From Tubiluchus corallicola (taxonomy: Eukaryota > Priapulida > Priapulimorpha > Priapulimorphida > Tubiluchidae), in assembly GCA_030141605.1 (NCBI GenBank), contig JAQGDQ010000140.1:201001-261000 (forward strand): a stretch of DNA of 60,000 nt. The letters run 5' to 3'. The notes below the pieces were generated by a model that worked only from the letters and a program-made list of their open reading frames with translations, had not been told where the DNA came from and did not search any database. Of the stretch, positions 59,335-60,000 are shown in pieces. How positions within the stretch are numbered: position 1 is the first letter of the stretch; each line of letters opens with the position of its first letter. Made by a program: the position numbers and the translations under genes.

Positions 59335-60000
59335 GTAATGAATACTGAGATATGTTACTGTTATCTCCTAGGCTAGCGTGCGTATAATGAAACCAGGTGT
59401 GCAGATGTGTAGAGAGTTGTTATTGTGCATTACCTGTAAGTGTGTTTATTTATTTATTTGGGTGCTCTAGTATGAGAAGTTAGATAGTCTTTGAATAGGG
59501 GGAAAATCCTGTTTTTAAGTTGTATAGACGCTGGTAGTTGTGTGAAAATTGGCTGGACGTTTGCTTACTTTTACGTAGAGCTTTGCAATAATTTATCTGG
59601 TCGCTTAATAGTTTCTGGTCACATTCATGCCACATTATTGATTTTTTGTAACTATTTAAAGTGCAGGCGTGCGTGCGTGTACAGAGATGCATGCTGTGTT
59701 GTGTGGGTTAGAAGGTTTATTAGTAAATTTTGCTTTTGTTCTATAATGGTGTAAAGGTTTAAATTCATGTCTTTTTCTGCTTATACTTGTTATTAATGTG
59801 TTAGCCCTTGTTCCTTATTTAGTTGCACATTTGCCGTTGCTTTATTTTTGTTTGATGTTCTTTTTTCTTGTTTGTATTACAGTTTCACCTTTTTGCAATG
59901 AGTGGAAAATAAAAGACTGTCAAGCAAACAGCCATTTTTTACAGTTATAAAAAACTAAATTTATATTTGATTCGCATGATCCATTTGTGCGTTGGTCTGT
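59335..60000 (+). other. Intron of the serine racemase-like gene up to the window edge
   Basis: T-rich, non-coding sequence. No further exon of the enzyme was recognised before the edge, so the rest of the gene is outside the window. Confidence 0.6.

Overview
This is nuclear DNA from an animal, most likely an invertebrate; the species cannot be named from the sequence. It is AT-rich and gene-sparse, and coding exons are joined across long GT-AG introns. Microsatellites, tandem arrays and short inverted-repeat (MITE-like) elements are scattered throughout. The recognisable proteins are animal housekeeping and signalling types: a proteasome lid subunit, C2H2 zinc-finger proteins, an ERK phosphatase and a PLP enzyme.

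Layout, left to right. (1) 2495-2639, minus: first coding exon of a PSMD6/Rpn7 26S proteasome subunit; the rest lies beyond the left edge. (2) 7146-8147, minus: a 333-residue zinc-finger protein with two AT-hook-like motifs. (3) 8.2-15.4 kb: no gene recognised, but several MITEs. (4) 15.4-27.8 kb, minus: a zinc-finger locus in which two small shared 5' exons (27597-27808 and 25926-26018) precede three tandem large exons (22248-20610, 19561-17932, 17142-15429). Each large exon has its own acceptor in the same phase, a complete 14-finger array, a proline-rich tail and a stop codon. The simplest reading is one gene with three alternative terminal exons that swap the whole DNA-binding array. (5) 30.9-52.0 kb, plus: an MKP-3/DUSP6-type MAP-kinase phosphatase in three exons (399 residues). 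Its second intron is 19.7 kb and holds a 38-copy, 29-bp minisatellite, MITEs, a SINE and a reverse-transcriptase relic. (6) 56.9 kb to the right edge, plus: the 5' half of a serine racemase/threonine dehydratase-like gene, with a LINE relic in its first intron and a possible 27-nt microexon placed just before the PLP-lysine motif.

The main candidate for a new system is the zinc-finger locus. It resembles Drosophila lola or broad in logic (shared N terminus, swapped zinc fingers), but here each swapped unit is an entire 14-finger array and the shared N terminus is not a BTB domain. The exons also show signs of gene conversion, and an inverted decayed finger relic sits between two of them. Other points worth following are the roughly 390-bp inverted repeats flanking the catalytic exon of the phosphatase, the possible microexon, and the minisatellite. 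All splice assignments come from reading frame, phase and splice consensus only; no transcript evidence was available.
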